Assembly (NCBI RefSeq): GCF_021391395.1
Contig: NZ_CP090059.1
Coordinates: forward strand, 2,527,001 to 2,591,000
Direction of reading: 5' to 3'
Source: Sphingomonas cannabina
Lineage (GTDB): Bacteria > Pseudomonadota > Alphaproteobacteria > Sphingomonadales > Sphingomonadaceae
DNA length: 64,000 bases
The position numbers and the translations under genes were made by a program. The notes under the pieces are model-generated. The model had not been told where the DNA came from. It saw only the letters and a program-made list of their open reading frames with translations, and did not search any database. The number at the start of each line of letters is the position of its first letter. The stretch's first letter is position 1. Below are positions 50,014 to 59,050 of this stretch, piece by piece.

Positions 50014-50871
50014 TCAGGCGTCGATCTGGCGTTCGCCTTCGAGCGCGGTCTCGGGCTCGCTCGCCGCGGCCGGATGCTCGGGATCGGCGGCGACTTCGGC
50101 CGGGGTCTCGGCCGGCTCGACGCTCAGCGCCTCCTCGGCCGGCGGCTCGTCCATCGCGCCGAGGTCGCGGCCCGACTGTGCCTGCGCCTGCTGGCCGCCG
50201 CGGGTGGCGGCGATCGCCACCGCCTCGCAGTAGAGGCGGATCGCGCGGCTGGCGTCGTCATTGGCCGGCACCGGGAAGGCGATGCCGTCCGGCGACACGT
50301 TCGAATCGAGGATCGCGACGACCGGGATGCCGAGCGTGTTGGCTTCCTTGATCGCCAGCTCTTCCTTGTTGGCGTCGATCACGAACATGACGTCGGGCAC
50401 GCCGCCCATGTCGCGGATGCCGCCGAGCGACAGCTCGAGCTTGTCGCGCTCGCGGGTGAGCTGCAGCACTTCCTTCTTGGTGAGGCCGTGCGTGTCGCCC
50501 GACAGCTGCTCCTCGAGCGCCTTGAGGCGCTTGATCGAGCCCGAGATCGTCTTCCAGTTGGTGAGCATGCCGCCCAGCCAGCGATGGTTGACGAAATGCT
50601 GGCCGGCGCGGCGCGCGGCCTCGGCGATCGGCTCCTGCGCCTGGCGCTTGGTGCCGACGAACAGCACCTTGCCGCCGGCGGCGACGGTCGAGCTCACGAA
50701 CTCCAGCGCGCGCGCGAACAGCGGCACGGTCTGCGAGAGGTCGAGGATGTGGACGCCGTTGCGGTCGCCGAAGATGTAGGGCTTCATCTTCGGGTTCCAG
50801 CGGTGCGTCTGGTGGCCGAAATGCGCGCCCGATTCGAGCAGCTGCTGCATGGTGACGACGGGTGCCGCCAT
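50014..50871 (-). CDS. rpsB: 30S ribosomal protein S2 with acidic C-terminal extension
   Basis: 285 aa from ATG 50871 ([15 protein letters not shown]). S2 core (about 1-225) with [24 protein letters not shown] and the C-terminal core [16 protein letters not shown]. It continues into a ~55-residue Glu/Pro/Ala-rich acidic tail, as in several sphingomonads, of unknown function. First gene of the rpsB-to-fabZ region. Confidence 0.96.
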   Translation of the reverse strand: MAAPVVTMQQLLESGAHFGHQTHRWNPKMKPYIFGDRNGVHILDLSQTVPLFARALEFVSSTVAAGGKVLFVGTKRQAQEPIAEAARRAGQHFVNHRWLGGMLTNWKTISGSIKRLKALEEQLSGDTHGLTKKEVLQLTRERDKLELSLGGIRDMGGVPDVMFVIDANKEELAIKEANTLGIPVVAILDSNVSPDGIAFPVPANDDASRAIRLYCEAVAIAATRGGQQAQAQSGRDLGAMDEPPAEEALSVEPAETPAEVAADPEHPAAASEPETALEGERQIDA

Positions 50872-51168
50872 AGGGATAGACTCCTTCCGGTTGATCCTCT
50901 GGGAAGCGATGACCTGACGAGCGCGAGAGCGCCGGCCGGGCACCGGGTTATGGGCTTCCCATGCGGGTTGAGGCGGCGCCCTTAGCCGAAGCGCCGTCCC
51001 GATTCAAGCGAACATTGTGGCTTGACGCGCGAACATCAAGAGAACATAACGTGACTCAGTTGAGAACTTCGGCGGCAGCAGCCGTGCGGGTGCAACGGAT
51101 ATCGGCCTCAAACGTCTGGAATCGCGGGATTCCGAGCACGGGGCAGATTTGGATGGGAGCCAAGGGTG
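50872..51168. other. rpsB leader and divergent intergenic region
   Basis: 297 bases without a clear gene. The part nearest rpsB is likely its 5' leader. Around 51010-51060 the composition becomes AT-richer, with ttgacg on the plus strand and ttgatg on the minus strand, plausible -35 boxes for divergent promoters, but I see no convincing -10 partners. Confidence 0.35.
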
Positions 51169-51393
51169 ATGGCGGTCATTGCATTTCTCGTGTTCGCGGC
51201 CGCGTTCGTCGCGGCGTGCTGGACGATCTGGGCGACCGTGGCGCCTGAGGCGGGACGGATCGTCGACCTGCTCGTGCATGGCCCTGCCCTCTCCGCGCCC
51301 GTCCTGGCGCCGGTGCCGCCGCGCGGCGGACTGCGGCCGGCGGTCAGGGTGCGGACGGCGATGCGGCCGGCGCTACTGCGCGCAGCTGCCTGA
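51169..51393 (+). CDS. Small membrane-anchored hypothetical protein
   Basis: 74 aa. One N-terminal transmembrane helix (about residues 2-22, AVIAFLVFAAAFVAACWTIW) followed by a short Pro/Arg/Ala-rich tail (PVPPRGGLRPAVRVR). A gggag site lies nine bases before ATG 51169 (a GTG directly precedes it). The last 50 bases overlap the 3' end of the convergent pssA. Unknown function; the clean ribosome-binding site and helix argue that it is real. Confidence 0.6.
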   Translation: MAVIAFLVFAAAFVAACWTIWATVAPEAGRIVDLLVHGPALSAPVLAPVPPRGGLRPAVRVRTAMRPALLRAAA

Positions 51394-52153
51394 CCCGGCG
51401 ATAGGATGACACGCTGAACGGCAGCGAAGCGATATAAAGCAGGCTGAGCACGCTCAGTGCCTGCCACGGCGCCGACACCAGCGCGGCGCCGATCGCGACC
51501 ACCACCACGATTGCCTCGAAGCGGATGTTGCGCCTGAGGCGGAACGACGACCAGCTGTAGGTGGCGAGGCTCGACACCATCAACAGCGCGACCAGCGCCA
51601 GCCACGGGCCCACCAGCCAGGGCGAGCGGAGCACCGGCTCCTCGGTCCACAGCCAGAGATAGATGGGAAGCAGCGCGAGGCCGGCGCCGGCCGGCGCCGG
51701 GACGCCGGTGAGGAAGCCGGCAGACTTGTGCGGCTGATCGGTGAGGTCGATGCGCGCGTTGAACCGGGCGAGGCGCAGCGCGCAGAACACGGCGTAGAGC
51801 AGCGCGCCGATCCAGCCGAAGCGCGGCGCGTTGGTCAGCGACCAGAGATAGAGGACCAGCGCGGGCGACACGCCGAAGCTGATCGCGTCGGAAAGCGAAT
51901 CGAGCTCGGCACCGAACCGGCTCTCACCGCGCAGCAGCCGCGCGATCCGCCCGTCGATCCCGTCGAGGATCGCGGCGATCATGATCATCAGCACCGCCTG
52001 CTCCCACTGGCCGGAGATGGCGAAGCGGACCGCGGTGAGGCCGGCGCAGAGCGCGAGCGCCGTCACCGCATTGGGCGCGACCGAGCGCAGCGGAATGCCG
52101 CGCGCCTCGCGGCGGCGGCGCAATCGTCGGCGCGCTTCGCCGTCGGTCGCCAT
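51344..52153 (-). CDS. pssA: CDP-diacylglycerol-serine O-phosphatidyltransferase
   Basis: 269 aa. Type II (integral membrane) PssA, making phosphatidylserine. The CDP-alcohol phosphotransferase signature DG-x2-AR-x8-G-x3-D-x3-D is seen as DGIDGRIARLLRGESR followed by FGAELDSLSD; about seven hydrophobic helices follow. A basic N-terminus (RRRLRRRREARG) precedes. The ATG shares one base with the psd stop (TAATG), coupling the two steps of phosphatidylethanolamine synthesis. Confidence 0.95.
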   Translation of the reverse strand: MATDGEARRRLRRRREARGIPLRSVAPNAVTALALCAGLTAVRFAISGQWEQAVLMIMIAAILDGIDGRIARLLRGESRFGAELDSLSDAISFGVSPALVLYLWSLTNAPRFGWIGALLYAVFCALRLARFNARIDLTDQPHKSAGFLTGVPAPAGAGLALLPIYLWLWTEEPVLRSPWLVGPWLALVALLMVSSLATYSWSSFRLRRNIRFEAIVVVVAIGAALVSAPWQALSVLSLLYIASLPFSVSSYRRVRQLRAVAPAASPSAP

Positions 52154-52881
52154 TATTGCGCGACGCCGAGGACCGGATCGGCGCCCTTGCGGCCGATCAC
52201 CGTCTCCCCCGCCACCGCGCGCTGGCCGAGCGCGACCTGGCAGGCGACGTCCTCGGGAAGATAGACGTCGACGCGGCTGCCGAAGCGGATGAGGCCGATG
52301 CGCTGCCCGACGACGACGATATCGCCCGGCTTGGCGAAGGTGACGATGCGCCGCGCGACCAGCCCGGCGATCTGGGTGAAGCCGACGCGCATGCCGTCGC
52401 GGTCCTCGACCACGAAATGCTGGCGCTCATTTTCCTCGCTAGCCTTGTCCAGGTCCGCGTTCAGGAACTTGCCCGAAATATAGACGACCTGGCGGATCGT
52501 GCCGGAGATCGGCGTGCGGTTGATGTGGACGTCGAACACGCTCATGAAGATCGAAACGCGCACGCGGGGCGCTTCGCCCAATCCGTTGTCGCCGGCGAGC
52601 TCGGGCGGCAGCGGCACGCGCTCGATCATGGTGACGAGCCCGTCGGCGGGCGAGACGATCAGCCCCTCCCCCTGCGGCGTCACCCGCACCGGATCGCGGA
52701 AGAATGCGGCGACCCAGATCGTCAGGCCGATGAGCGGCCAGGTGAGGACGGGCAGGAACAGCCACGCCACGAACGTGATCGCCGCGGCGATCAGCACATA
52801 TTTGCGGCCCTCGGGATGGACCGAGGGGAAGCGCCACTTGACCGTCGGAGCGCCGGCGGCCGGCTTGTCTGGGGAAGTCAT
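52153..52881 (-). CDS. psd: Phosphatidylserine decarboxylase proenzyme
   Basis: 242 aa, short (type A) proenzyme. Self-cleaves to form a pyruvoyl cofactor; the cleavage serine lies in [11 protein letters not shown] near the C-terminus (FGS in place of the LGST of E. coli, as normal for this subfamily). An N-terminal hydrophobic region (about 28-60) and [27 protein letters not shown] are diagnostic. Upstream of pssA in a two-gene operon, divergent from icd. Confidence 0.94.
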   Translation of the reverse strand: MTSPDKPAAGAPTVKWRFPSVHPEGRKYVLIAAAITFVAWLFLPVLTWPLIGLTIWVAAFFRDPVRVTPQGEGLIVSPADGLVTMIERVPLPPELAGDNGLGEAPRVRVSIFMSVFDVHINRTPISGTIRQVVYISGKFLNADLDKASEENERQHFVVEDRDGMRVGFTQIAGLVARRIVTFAKPGDIVVVGQRIGLIRFGSRVDVYLPEDVACQVALGQRAVAGETVIGRKGADPVLGVAQ

Positions 52882-52992
52882 CGCGTAAACCTAACGGCAT
52901 GGCGCACCGCACACAACGCCGGACCGCTTGATCGCTCCGGCCCTTGTGCCTAGGGCGTTCGCCAAATCCTCCCCTCAAGACAGGAAGCGAGC

Positions 52993-54213
52993 ATGGCGAA
53001 GATCAAGGTGAAGACGCCCGTCGTGGAGATCGACGGCGACGAGATGACGCGGATCATCTGGGAATGGATCCGCGAGCGCCTGATCAAGCCCTATCTCGAC
53101 ATCGACCTCGATTATTACGATCTCGGCATCGAGCATCGCGACGCCACCGAGGACAAGGTGACGATCGACAGCGCCAAAGCGATCCAGAAGTACGGCGTGG
53201 GCGTCAAGTGCGCCACCATCACCCCGGACGAGGCGCGCGTCGAGGAGTTCAACCTCAAGAAGATGTGGAAGTCGCCGAACGGCACGATCCGCAACATCCT
53301 GGGCGGCGTGGTGTTCCGCGAGCCGATCGTGATGCGCAACGTCCCGCGGCTGATCCCGGGCTGGACCCATCCGATCGTCGTCGGCCGTCACGCGTTCGGC
53401 GACCAGTACAAGGCGACCGACTTCAAGGTGCCGGGCGCGGGCAAGCTCACGATGAAGTGGCAGGGCGCCGATGGTCAGGTGATCGAGGAGGAGGTGTTCG
53501 ACTTCCCGGGCGCCGGGGTGGCGATGGGGATGTACAACCTGGACGAGTCGATCCGCGACTTTGCCAGGGCCAGCCTGAACTACGGCCTCAACCGCAAGTG
53601 GCCGGTGTATCTGTCGACGAAGAACACGATCCTCAAGGCCTATGATGGGCGGTTCAAGGACATCTTCCAGGAAGTGTTCGAGAGCGAGTTCAAGGCGCAG
53701 TTCGACGAACTTGGCATCGAATATCAGCATCGCCTGATCGACGACATGGTCGCCAGCGCGCTCAAGTGGCACGGCGAGTTCGTGTGGGCGTGCAAGAACT
53801 ACGACGGCGACGTCCAGTCGGACCAGGTCGCGCAGGGCTTCGGGTCGCTGGGGCTGATGACCTCGGTGCTGATGACCCCGGACGGCAAGACGATCGAGGC
53901 CGAGGCCGCGCACGGCACCGTCACCCGCCACTATCGCCAGCACCAGCAAGGCAAGGCGACCTCGACCAACCCGATCGCGTCAATCTTCGCCTGGACCGGC
54001 GGCCTCAAGTATCGCGGAAAGTTCGACGGCACGCCCGACGTCACCCGCTTCGCCGAGACGCTGGAGAAGGTGTGCGTCGAGACCGTCGAAGGCGGCCAGA
54101 TGACCAAGGACCTCGCCATCCTGATCGGCCCGGACCAGCCGTGGATGACCACCGAGCAGTTCTTCGAGGCGGTACGCGTCAATCTCGAGAAGGCGATGGC
54201 GAACTGGGCCTGA
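52993..54213 (+). CDS. icd: NADP-dependent isocitrate dehydrogenase (dimeric, eukaryote-like)
   Basis: 406 aa. Citric acid cycle step isocitrate to 2-oxoglutarate with NADPH. It is the subfamily related to mitochondrial IDH rather than E. coli Icd: [33 protein letters not shown], the [18 protein letters not shown] [11 protein letters not shown] and [13 protein letters not shown]. Aggaag ribosome-binding site. Monocistronic, with a palindromic repeat following. Confidence 0.96.
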   Translation: MAKIKVKTPVVEIDGDEMTRIIWEWIRERLIKPYLDIDLDYYDLGIEHRDATEDKVTIDSAKAIQKYGVGVKCATITPDEARVEEFNLKKMWKSPNGTIRNILGGVVFREPIVMRNVPRLIPGWTHPIVVGRHAFGDQYKATDFKVPGAGKLTMKWQGADGQVIEEEVFDFPGAGVAMGMYNLDESIRDFARASLNYGLNRKWPVYLSTKNTILKAYDGRFKDIFQEVFESEFKAQFDELGIEYQHRLIDDMVASALKWHGEFVWACKNYDGDVQSDQVAQGFGSLGLMTSVLMTPDGKTIEAEAAHGTVTRHYRQHQQGKATSTNPIASIFAWTGGLKYRGKFDGTPDVTRFAETLEKVCVETVEGGQMTKDLAILIGPDQPWMTTEQFFEAVRVNLEKAMANWA

Positions 54214-54229
54214 GGGTTTGGCCTTCCTT

Positions 54230-54315
54230 CCGTCATCCCGGGCTTGACCCGGGATCCAGGACCGCAGGCGACGTCGCTCGTGACCCTGGATGCCGGATCA
54301 AGTCCGGCTTGACGG
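54230..54315. repeat. Two-hairpin palindromic repeat after icd
   Basis: Same nested design as 48896-48983: outer cgtca/tgacg, hairpin atcccgggcttgacccgggat, inner ccagg/cctgg, hairpin gccgga-tcaag-tccggc. Lies between the convergent icd and antiporter genes, 17 bases after icd. Confidence 0.8.
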
Positions 54316-54337
54316 CGGAAGGCTGAATAAGAGCGGG

Positions 54338-55924
54338 TCAGCCCTTCGCCAGCTCGATCATCCGCCGGGCGATCTCGCGTTCGCCCATGATGGTGTGGGT
54401 GGCACCGTGTTCGTCGAGGTGGGCGACCTCCTGATCGCGGTGGGCGCGGGCGACGATACACAGGTCCGGATTGAGCCGGCGCGCCTGCTCGACGATCTGC
54501 CCGGCCTCGAACGTATCGGGGATGGCCACCAGCAGCACCCTCGCCTCCCCGATGCCGGCACGGGCGAGGACATCCGGGTCCGCCGCGTTGCCGACGATCA
54601 TCTCGGCATCGGTGCCTTCGGGTAGCGGGCCGACGTCGTCCTCGGTCTCGATCACCACCAGCCTGCCCTTGCCGATCCCGGCGCCGACCAGCGCGCCGAC
54701 GCGGCCGTAGCCGACCAGCACGACATGGCCCTTCTTCGGCGCCGGCGGCGCGGGCGCGGCCTCGCGAGGCGGGGCGAGCCGGTCGATCAGCGCGAACAGC
54801 AGCGGGTTGAGCATGATCGACAGGATCGCGCCTGCCAGGATCAGATCGCGCGCGTCCGCCGGCAGGATGCCGAGCGATGAGCCGAGCGTGGCGAGGATGA
54901 ACGAAAATTCGCCGATCTGCGCGAGGCTGGCGGCGATGGTCAGGCCGGTGCGGTTCGGGCGGCCGAAGGCGCGGACGATGGCGTAGGCCGCGATCGACTT
55001 GCCGAGCAGGATGATCGCCAGCGTCGCGAGCAGGGCGAGCGTGTCGGTGACGACGATCGCGGGATTGAACAGCATGCCCACCGAGACGAAGAACAGCACC
55101 GCAAAGGCGTCGCGCAGCGGCAGCGTCTCCTCGGCGGCGCGCTGGCTGAGCGGCGATTCGGCGAGGATGATGCCGGCGAAGAAGGCGCCCAGCGCGAACG
55201 ACACGCCGAACAGCAGCGCCGCGCCCGCCGCGAAGCCGAGCGCGACCGCCAGCACCGCCAGCCGGAACAGCTCGCGCGAGCCACTGTGCGCGACCCAGTG
55301 CAGGATCCACGGCACCACGCGCCGGCCGACGATCAGCATGAAGGCGACGAAGGCGGCGACCTTGCCCGCCGTCACGAGCAGCGTCCAGCCGATCGCCTGC
55401 CCGCCCGAGGCCAGCGCCGGGATCAGCACCAGCGCGAACACCATCACCAGATCCTCGACGATCAGCCAGCCGACCGCGATGCGCCCGCGCTCGGTGTCGA
55501 CGATCCGGCGCTCGTTCAATGCGCGCAGCAGCACCACCGTGCTCGCCACCGACAGCGCGAGTCCGAACATCAGGCTGCCGCCGGCCGGCCAGCCGAGCAG
55601 ATGGCCAAGGCCCCAGCCGAGCAGCACCGCGCAGGCGATCTGCCCGATCGCACCCGGCACCGCGATCCGGCGGACGGAGAGCAGGTCCTTGATCGAGAAA
55701 TGCAGCCCGACGCCGAACATCAGCAGGATGACGCCAAGCTCGGCCAGCTCGTTCGCGAGCCCTTGGTCGGCGACATAGCCGGGGGTGAACGGGCCGACGG
55801 CGATGCCGGCGAGGAGATAGCCGATCAGCGGCGACAGCTTCAGCCGCTGTGCGATCGCCCCGAAGATGAAGGCCAGCACGAGCCCGATGACGACGATACC
55901 GATCAGCGGCGTGACATGATGCAT
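54338..55924 (-). CDS. CPA2 cation:proton antiporter, YbaL/KefB-like
   Basis: 528 aa from ATG 55924 (MHHVTPLIGIVV). About 12 transmembrane helices form a Na+/H+-exchanger domain (1-395: LSPLIGYLLAGIAVGPFTPG, LGVILLMFGVGLHFS), then a cytoplasmic RCK/TrkA-N domain (about 410-528) with the nucleotide motif GHVVLVGYGRVGALVG. Likely exports K+ or Na+ against protons under NAD(H)/nucleotide control. Divergent from a second antiporter only 100 bases away. Confidence 0.92.
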   Translation of the reverse strand: MHHVTPLIGIVVIGLVLAFIFGAIAQRLKLSPLIGYLLAGIAVGPFTPGYVADQGLANELAELGVILLMFGVGLHFSIKDLLSVRRIAVPGAIGQIACAVLLGWGLGHLLGWPAGGSLMFGLALSVASTVVLLRALNERRIVDTERGRIAVGWLIVEDLVMVFALVLIPALASGGQAIGWTLLVTAGKVAAFVAFMLIVGRRVVPWILHWVAHSGSRELFRLAVLAVALGFAAGAALLFGVSFALGAFFAGIILAESPLSQRAAEETLPLRDAFAVLFFVSVGMLFNPAIVVTDTLALLATLAIILLGKSIAAYAIVRAFGRPNRTGLTIAASLAQIGEFSFILATLGSSLGILPADARDLILAGAILSIMLNPLLFALIDRLAPPREAAPAPPAPKKGHVVLVGYGRVGALVGAGIGKGRLVVIETEDDVGPLPEGTDAEMIVGNAADPDVLARAGIGEARVLLVAIPDTFEAGQIVEQARRLNPDLCIVARAHRDQEVAHLDEHGATHTIMGEREIARRMIELAKG

Positions 55925-56024
55925 GGACGGGAGGTTAGGCACCGCAGGCTGCAATTGCGAGCCGGCAGCAACTTTTTGTCACGCGGCACTGGCGCCACCG
56001 GCATTTCATCCGCAACAATGGGAT

Positions 56025-57806
56025 ATGCCGCTGCCGCTCAATTCCACCGCCTTCAGCGATTCCCTCGTCGTCCTCGGCGCCGCCGGCCTGGTCATTCCCG
56101 CCTTCGCGCGCTTCCGCATCAGCCCGGTGATCGGGTTCATCCTGGTCGGCATCCTGGTCGGACCGGCGGGGCTCGGCCGTTTCGTCGGCGAGTTTCCCTG
56201 GCTCTATCACCTCACCATCACCCATCAGGAATCGATCGAGCCCTTCGCGGAGCTCGGCATCATCCTGCTGCTGTTCGCGATCGGGCTGGAGCTGTCGCTC
56301 AAGCGGCTATGGGCGATGCGCGGCATGGTGTTCGGCGTCGGCGCCGCGGAGTTGCTCGCCGCTGCGGCGATCATCGGCGGTGCCCTCTATCTGTTCGGTG
56401 AAGGCGTGGGCGGCGCGATCGGGCTCGGCCTGGCGCTGGCGCTGTCGTCGACCGCGCTGGTGCTGCCGCTGACCGGGACCGAGAGCCGCGTCGGCCGCGC
56501 AGCCTTCGCGATGCTGCTGTTCGAGGATCTGGCGCTGGTGCCGATCATCTTCCTGCTCGGCGCGCTCGCGCCCTCCGCCGGGGGCGAGGGCTGGGCCGGG
56601 CTCGCCCGGGTCGCGTTGCAGGGGGCGCTGGCGGTGGGGGCGCTCTTCGTCGTCGGGCGTCTGGTGCTGCCGCGCCTGTTCGGCCAGGCGGCGCGGACCA
56701 AGAGCCCGGAGCTGTTCCTGGCCACCAGCTTGATCGTCGTCATCGCGGCGAGTCTGGTCACCGTAGCGGCCGGCCTGTCGCCGATCGTCGGTGCGTTGGT
56801 CGCCGGCATCCTGATCGCCGAGACCGAATATCACAGCGAGGTCGAGGTGATGACCGCGCCGTTCCGGGGCCTGGCGCTCGGTGTGTTCCTGATCACGGTG
56901 GGAATGCGGCTGGACCTTGGCGTGGTGGCGGCCGAATGGAGCCGCTTCCTCGTCGCGATCGTCGCGGTGATGCTGGTGAAAGTGGTCGTCACCGGGGCGC
57001 TGCTGCGCCTGTCCGGCAGCGGCGTCGGCACTGCGGCCGAGACCGCAGTTCTGATGGCGAGCCCGTCGGAGACGACGCTGATCGTGCTCGGCGTGGCGGG
57101 CGGCGCGGCGCTGATCCAGCCGTCGACCGCCGCCTTCTGGACCACCGTCACCGCGATCGGGCTCACCATAACGCCGCTGCTCGCCAAGGCCGGGCGCGGA
57201 ATCGCACGGATGCTGGAAGACCGCGAGGAGATCGGCGAGCCCGAAGTCGCCGAGCGGCCGGGAACGGTGGTCCTGGGCTTCGGCCGCGTCGGCCGCACCG
57301 TCGCGGACATGCTGAAGGCGCATGGCAAGCCCTATCTCGCGATCGATGCCGACATCGACGGCGTGAACGCGGCGCGGCGCGAGGGCTATCACGTCATCTT
57401 CGGCGACGTCGCGCGCAGCGAGCTGGTCGACCGGCTGCGGCTCGGCCATGCCGACGCGCTCATCCTGACGATGGACGATCCGGTGCTGACGGTGGCGCTT
57501 GCCCGCCGCGTGCGCGCCTGGGTGCCGCATCTGCCGATCGTCGCCCGCGCCCGCGATGCCGCGCATGCCGCGGAGCTCTACAAGGCCGGCGTCACAGATG
57601 CGGTGCCGGAGACGCTGGAGAGCTCGCTCCAGCTCGCCGAGGCGGTGCTGGTCGACATCGGCGTGGCGATGGGGCCGGTGATTGCCTCGATCCACGAGAA
57701 GCGCGACGAAATGCGCAAGAGCATCAAGGAGGCGGCTGGGCTGGACCGCGAACCGCGCATCCGGCGGGTGCGATCGCATCCTTCAGGCTCGATTAATCCC
57801 GCCTGA
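56025..57806 (+). CDS. CPA2 cation:proton antiporter with TrkA-N domain (KefB/KefC-type)
   Basis: 593 aa from ATG 56025 (MPLPLNSTAFSDSL). Membrane domain (about 12-395) with ISPVIGFILVGILVGPAGLG, LGIILLLFAIGLELS and the family GALVAGILIAETEY, followed by a cytoplasmic TrkA-N domain (about 415-540) with GTVVLGFGRVGRTVADML. An additional ~50-residue C-terminal tail is basic and likely regulatory. Distinct from the divergent neighbour in sequence, so they probably differ in ion or trigger. Confidence 0.92.
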   Translation: MPLPLNSTAFSDSLVVLGAAGLVIPAFARFRISPVIGFILVGILVGPAGLGRFVGEFPWLYHLTITHQESIEPFAELGIILLLFAIGLELSLKRLWAMRGMVFGVGAAELLAAAAIIGGALYLFGEGVGGAIGLGLALALSSTALVLPLTGTESRVGRAAFAMLLFEDLALVPIIFLLGALAPSAGGEGWAGLARVALQGALAVGALFVVGRLVLPRLFGQAARTKSPELFLATSLIVVIAASLVTVAAGLSPIVGALVAGILIAETEYHSEVEVMTAPFRGLALGVFLITVGMRLDLGVVAAEWSRFLVAIVAVMLVKVVVTGALLRLSGSGVGTAAETAVLMASPSETTLIVLGVAGGAALIQPSTAAFWTTVTAIGLTITPLLAKAGRGIARMLEDREEIGEPEVAERPGTVVLGFGRVGRTVADMLKAHGKPYLAIDADIDGVNAARREGYHVIFGDVARSELVDRLRLGHADALILTMDDPVLTVALARRVRAWVPHLPIVARARDAAHAAELYKAGVTDAVPETLESSLQLAEAVLVDIGVAMGPVIASIHEKRDEMRKSIKEAAGLDREPRIRRVRSHPSGSINPA

Positions 57807-57833
57807 GGCTGCATCCGTCGCAGTTGGAGCGCG

Positions 57834-57859
57834 GGAACCGATCGTGTGACACTATCGTT
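57834..57859 (+). promoter_or_regulatory. EcfG-type general stress response promoter
   Basis: GGAAC at 57834-57838 and CGTT at 57856-57859 are separated by 17 bases, an exact match to the alphaproteobacterial sigma-EcfG consensus (GGAAC-N16-17-CGTT). It is 32 bases before the ATG of the repeat protein at 57892, the right distance for its -35/-10. This predicts induction by general stress via the PhyR-NepR-EcfG cascade. Confidence 0.85.
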
Positions 57860-57891
57860 CCTTGGCTCAAATGACGTGGAGATTTTTTGGA

Positions 57892-58449
57892 ATGAAGGCT
57901 TCTACCTATCTGCTTGCGGCTGGCCTGATGATCGCGCCGGCCATTGCGTCGGCTCAGACCGCCCCGGCGGCGCCGGCCGCCGGCCAGGCGGCAGCTCCCG
58001 CGGTGGGTGACACTGTCTATGATTCGACCGGCGCGACGATGGGCACTGTCGAGGCGGTGACGCCGCAGGCCGTCGTGATCAACACCGGCACCGTCAAGGT
58101 TCCGGTGCCGCCGACGTCGGTCGGCAAGGATGCCAAGGGCTGGCACATGGCGATGACCAAGGCCGACCTGGAAGCGGCCGGCCAGCAGGCGCAGGCAGCC
58201 CAGCAGGCGCAGCTCAAGAGCGCGCTGACCCCTGGCGCGCAGGTCCACGCCAGCGACGGCACCACTGTGATCGGCACCGTCAAGGCAGCGGACGACCAGT
58301 TCGTCACGCTGACCAGCTCGAGCGGCCGTGAGGTCAAGCTGCCGATCGCCGGCTTCGGTGCCGGCCCGAACGGCGTGGTCGTCGGCATGACCGCGGAGCA
58401 GTTCAACGCCGCGGTCGGCGGCGCGGCGGCGCCGACGCCGGGCAACTGA
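57892..58449 (+). CDS. Secreted two-repeat protein under EcfG-type promoter
   Basis: 185 aa from ATG 57892 (MKASTYLLAAG). Signal peptide cleaved at about ASA-Q (residue 21). The mature part is an internal duplication: residues about 38-96 (VGDTVYDSTGATMGTVEAV) and 113-175 (PGAQVHASDGTTVIGTVKAA), each an SH3/PRC-barrel-like beta unit ending in a KADLEAA or TAEQFNAAV helix, joined by a Gln/Ala linker. Periplasmic location and a stress role are inferred from the signal and the promoter upstream; biochemical function is unknown. Similar proteins are common in sphingomonads. Confidence 0.8.
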   Translation: MKASTYLLAAGLMIAPAIASAQTAPAAPAAGQAAAPAVGDTVYDSTGATMGTVEAVTPQAVVINTGTVKVPVPPTSVGKDAKGWHMAMTKADLEAAGQQAQAAQQAQLKSALTPGAQVHASDGTTVIGTVKAADDQFVTLTSSSGREVKLPIAGFGAGPNGVVVGMTAEQFNAAVGGAAAPTPGN

Positions 58450-58458
58450 TCGTTATAG

Positions 58459-58489
58459 AGCCGGCCGGGCGCGAGCAGCCCGGCCGGTT
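58459..58489. terminator. Bidirectional hairpin between convergent genes
   Basis: A perfect 10-bp GC stem (ccggccgggc / gcccggccgg) with loop gcgagca, placed exactly between the stops of two convergent genes. Short T-richer tails (ttcaatgtctt on plus; ctctataac on minus) make it a plausible two-way terminator. Confidence 0.6.
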
Positions 58490-58983
58490 CAATGTCTTAC
58501 GAGGCGCACCGTTACTCCGCCGTCGGCCGTGATCGTCTGAGGTCGGCCGGGCACCAGATCGACAGCCTGAGTGAACTCGATCGTTCGTGTGCCCGGTGGC
58601 AGCGGACATTCGCTTTCGACTGGACGCGTCCAGCTGAGCGACACTTGGATACGTGCTGCGTTGTCTATATCGCGTTCGGGGCGAAGCTCTATGCGAAAGC
58701 GACCGCTGGACATTCCCACGATGTAGCGAGGGCGCGCCTCCGGGCAGATTTCGATCGGCGCTTGGGTCACGTCGCTCCGCGCCATTGATGAACTGCCTTG
58801 CGCAACGCGGAGCTGACCCGCCCAGATCGCCTTACCTTCCGCGTGAACGTCGACGTCAACGATATAGGAAACGCGAACCTCTCGCGTGCCAGGTTGGGTC
58901 GGCGGAGCCGGAGGCGCGGCGATGGGAACCGGATAGCTGGGCGGAATGGCCTGAACCACCGCCGCAGCAAGTAGGATTGACAT
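58489..58983 (-). CDS. Hypothetical exported protein
   Basis: 164 aa, unrecognised. A short hydrophobic N-terminus (MSILLAAAVVQA) followed by a Pro-rich stretch (PPSYPVPIAAPPAPPTQP) suggests export. The rest looks all-beta: VRVSYIVDVDVHAEGKAIW, RFRIELRPERDIDNAARIQVS, TRTIEFTQAVDLVPG and a terminal GGVTVRLVRH. Two cysteines (ICPEARP, ESECPLPPG) could pair. Lower GC than neighbours in parts. Convergent with the EcfG-driven gene and 67 bases downstream of alaS on the same strand. Confidence 0.6.
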   Translation of the reverse strand: MSILLAAAVVQAIPPSYPVPIAAPPAPPTQPGTREVRVSYIVDVDVHAEGKAIWAGQLRVAQGSSSMARSDVTQAPIEICPEARPRYIVGMSSGRFRIELRPERDIDNAARIQVSLSWTRPVESECPLPPGTRTIEFTQAVDLVPGRPQTITADGGVTVRLVRH

Positions 58984-59050
58984 GGCTCTTTCCTCTCGTC
59001 TCGCGGAGAGGACTAACGCCCGATCCTTGCATTTCCTTCAACCGAAAGGG

